DNA of 64,000 nucleotides from assembly GCF_009455625.1 (NCBI RefSeq), contig NZ_QPEQ01000001.1:372001-436000 (forward strand), in the 5' to 3' direction. The position numbers and the translations under genes are program-made. This stretch comes from Paraburkholderia bonniea. GTDB lineage: Bacteria; Pseudomonadota; Gammaproteobacteria; Burkholderiales; Burkholderiaceae. Positions 62,408 through 64,000 of the stretch are shown here, piece after piece. A model generated the notes under the pieces. The model made no database searches. It saw only the letters and a list, made by a program, of their open reading frames with translations, and had not been told where the DNA came from. How positions within the stretch are numbered: the stretch's first letter is position 1; every line of letters starts with the position of its first letter.

Positions 62408-63190
62408 CTATCTAAATCCCCCAACGACACGCCCCATCAAGTCGATGCCGTTTTCGAACATCCGCGCGAAAAACGGAATCATGTTGGGCGTCATCAACTG
62501 GATCAGCAGCATCCCGACCAGCATCGTCAGCGGAAAGCCGATCTGGAAGATGCCGATTTGCGGCGCGGCGCGATTCAGGATGCCCAGCGCCAGATTGGCG
62601 ATCAGCAACGCTGTGACCACCGGTAGCGCCAGCAATAATCCCACCGAGAAAATCGATCCGCCTGCGGCTGCCAGCGTACGCCAGCCTGCGGCTCCGAGCA
62701 GGTCAGCCGATACCGGCACTGACTGAAACGACGCCAGCAACGCGCTAATCAACTGCAAATGGCCATCCATGGCGAGGAACGCTAGCAACCCGATGGTGTG
62801 TAGATAGCGCGAGAGCACCGCGCTTGAGCCGTTCGCCTGAGGGTCGAAAAAAGTGGCGAAGCCGAGCCCCATGCCGAGCCCGATGATTTCACCGGCTGCT
62901 TCAATCGCGGCGAACACCAGGTGCATCGCAAAGCCCATCGCCGCGCCCAGCAGAAACTGGTTCAGCAGAATCCACACGCCATCAGCGGAAAACACGGTCA
63001 CGGCGGGCAAGGGCCCGAGTGTGGGCGCGACGATCAGCGTGGTAAAGGCCGCGAGGCCGATTTTGATGCGCGTCGGTACGGAACGATGGCCCAGCAGTGG
63101 GGCCGTGCCGATCAGCGCCAGCAGCCGCACGAAGGGCCAGAGAAAAGCGCTGATCCATGCATTGAGCTGGGCGTAAGTGACGGAGAACAT
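62408..63190 (-). CDS. fliR: FliR flagellar export gate protein
   Basis: 260 aa, about six hydrophobic segments. NAWISAFLWPFVRLLALIGTAPLLGHRSVPTRIKIGLAAFTTLIVAP is the FliR start, AMGFAMHLVFAAIEAAGEIIGLGMGLGFATFFDP the central conserved part, and FQIGFPLTMLVGMLLIQLMTPNMIPFFARMF the C-terminal conserved part. Completes the FliP5Q4R1 export core. Last gene of the fliPQR group, 12 bp after fliQ. Confidence 0.97.
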   Translation of the reverse strand: MFSVTYAQLNAWISAFLWPFVRLLALIGTAPLLGHRSVPTRIKIGLAAFTTLIVAPTLGPLPAVTVFSADGVWILLNQFLLGAAMGFAMHLVFAAIEAAGEIIGLGMGLGFATFFDPQANGSSAVLSRYLHTIGLLAFLAMDGHLQLISALLASFQSVPVSADLLGAAGWRTLAAAGGSIFSVGLLLALPVVTALLIANLALGILNRAAPQIGIFQIGFPLTMLVGMLLIQLMTPNMIPFFARMFENGIDLMGRVVGGFR

Positions 63191-63202
63191 CGTGTGCGCG
63201 GT

Positions 63203-63472
63203 TTAGTGCGCGAGCGCGGGCACGCTCGTGAACATATGACGCATGTAATCGAGCATGGTCGTGAGCATCCACGGTCCAGCGATCACCATAGTCACGGCCA
63301 GTGCCAGCAGCTTGGGAATAAATGAGAGCGTGGTTTCGTTGATCTGCGTTGCTGCCTGAAACAGGCTCACCACCAGCCCGACCACCAGCGCTACCAGCAA
63401 TAACGGTGCGGCCAGCAGCAAGGCGATATACATCGCCTCGTGCGCCAGGGTCATCACGCTTTCAGGGGTCAT
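63203..63472 (-). CDS. fliQ: FliQ flagellar export gate protein
   Basis: 89 aa, two membrane helices. MTPESVMTLAHEAMYIALLLAAPLLLVALVVGLVVSLFQAATQINETTLSFIPKLLALAVTMVIAGPWML matches FliQ throughout. Lies 11 bp after fliP. Confidence 0.97.
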   Translation of the reverse strand: MTPESVMTLAHEAMYIALLLAAPLLLVALVVGLVVSLFQAATQINETTLSFIPKLLALAVTMVIAGPWMLTTMLDYMRHMFTSVPALAH

Positions 63473-63483
63473 CTGGGCCGTCG

Positions 63484-64000
63484 CTACACAAAGCTCTGCG
63501 CTAGCGAGCCAATCAGCAACTGCCAGCCATCTACCAGCACAAACAGCATCAGCTTGAATGGCAGGGCGATGGTGGAGGGCGAAACCATCATCATCCCCAT
63601 CGACATCAACACGCTCGCCACCACCATGTCGATGATCAGAAACGGAATGAAGATCGTGAAGCCGATCTGGAAGCCGGTTTTCAACTCGCTAGTGATAAAG
63701 GCGGGCACTAGCAGCGATAGCGGCACATCTTCCGGCCCCTGCATCGGCGCGGCGTGTGCGATGCCCGCGAACAGCGCTAGATCGGACTCGCGGGTTTGCC
63801 GCAGCATGAAACTCTTGAATGGCGCGACGCCTTTGTCGAAGGCCTGCTCCATCGTCAGCGTGCCTTCAGAGAACGGCTTGTAGCCGTCGGTATAGGCCTT
63901 GTTCAACACCGGTGACATCACGAAGAACGTCAGAAACATCGTCAGCCCGACCATCACCTGGTTAGGTGGCGTGGTGGCGGTGCCGAGCGCCTGGCGCAGC
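63484..64000 (-). CDS. fliP: FliP flagellar export gate protein, truncated by window end
   Basis: The frame continues beyond base 64000, so the N-terminus (signal peptide) is missing. Visible: [31 protein letters not shown], then [61 protein letters not shown] and [17 protein letters not shown], all diagnostic of FliP. Upstream genes (fliO, fliN etc.) are expected to the right. Confidence 0.96.
   Translation of the reverse strand, partial: LRQALGTATTPPNQVMVGLTMFLTFFVMSPVLNKAYTDGYKPFSEGTLTMEQAFDKGVAPFKSFMLRQTRESDLALFAGIAHAAPMQGPEDVPLSLLVPAFITSELKTGFQIGFTIFIPFLIIDMVVASVLMSMGMMMVSPSTIALPFKLMLFVLVDGWQLLIGSLAQSFV

Noticed and set aside
1..64000. tRNA, rRNA or riboswitch genes
   Set aside because: I looked for cloverleaf-like CCA-ending segments and known leader motifs and found none I could support by eye.

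Overview
The window is a chromosomal segment of a Gram-negative, flagellated betaproteobacterium, most likely Burkholderiaceae (Paraburkholderia/Mycetohabitans-like). The reasons are high GC, the gene order cheD-cheB-cheY-cheZ ... flhB-flhA-flhF-flhG-fliA beside flgL-to-flgB / flgA-flgM-flgN, DUF2844/DUF3443 genes, and a Burkholderia-type isethionate/sulfoacetaldehyde cluster. No database search was possible; family names rest on recognised motifs, lengths and context.

1-28.5 kb is chemotaxis and flagellum. The end of a che operon (cheD fragment, cheB, cheY, cheZ) is followed by a roughly 4.4 kb interruption. This holds a secreted/lipoprotein pair (DUF2844, DUF3443) and two AT-richer minus-strand genes, one with a degenerate Fic motif. 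Then come flhB, flhA, a 13 x 11-bp tandem repeat, flhF, flhG and fliA. On the minus strand flgB-C-D-E-F-G-H-I-J and flgK-L follow; flgA, flgM and flgN diverge from them. Sigma-28-like promoters stand before flgK and flgM.

28.7-34.7 kb is a plastic, partly decayed stretch. It holds a Tat-type beta-propeller lipoprotein, a transposase remnant, a filamentous-haemagglutinin/CdiA-type exoprotein that has lost its middle and is out of frame, a SymE-like toxin gene abutted by an IS end, two decayed IS3-family copies and a 477-bp internally deleted IS5-family element.

34.7-52.1 kb is a C2-sulfonate dissimilation island. IseJ-like GMC dehydrogenase (isethionate to sulfoacetaldehyde) and a PhnW-like class V aminotransferase (possibly taurine to sulfoacetaldehyde) would feed Xsc. 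Xsc makes acetyl phosphate and sulfite; Pta makes acetyl-CoA; SoeABC would oxidise sulfite to sulfate. A CLC anion transporter and a CobS/CobT-like AAA+/VWA pair are embedded, and an IclR regulator follows. Two inverted copies of one ~130-bp bidirectional promoter, each with a CGGAAC-N5-GTTCCG palindrome, flank phnW-clc-cobT-cobS. The same palindrome occurs in the iseJ/iclR intergenic region, which defines a probable regulon.

52-62 kb carries a SnoaL-like protein, a MocR regulator, an APC permease and a PuuB/OrdL-type FAD oxidoreductase, then a dienelactone hydrolase-like protein, an amidase and an MHS-type MFS transporter. 62.4-64 kb returns to flagellar genes (fliR, fliQ, truncated fliP). 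Direct ~74-bp repeats at 29.87 and 62.2 kb bracket almost exactly the non-flagellar block.
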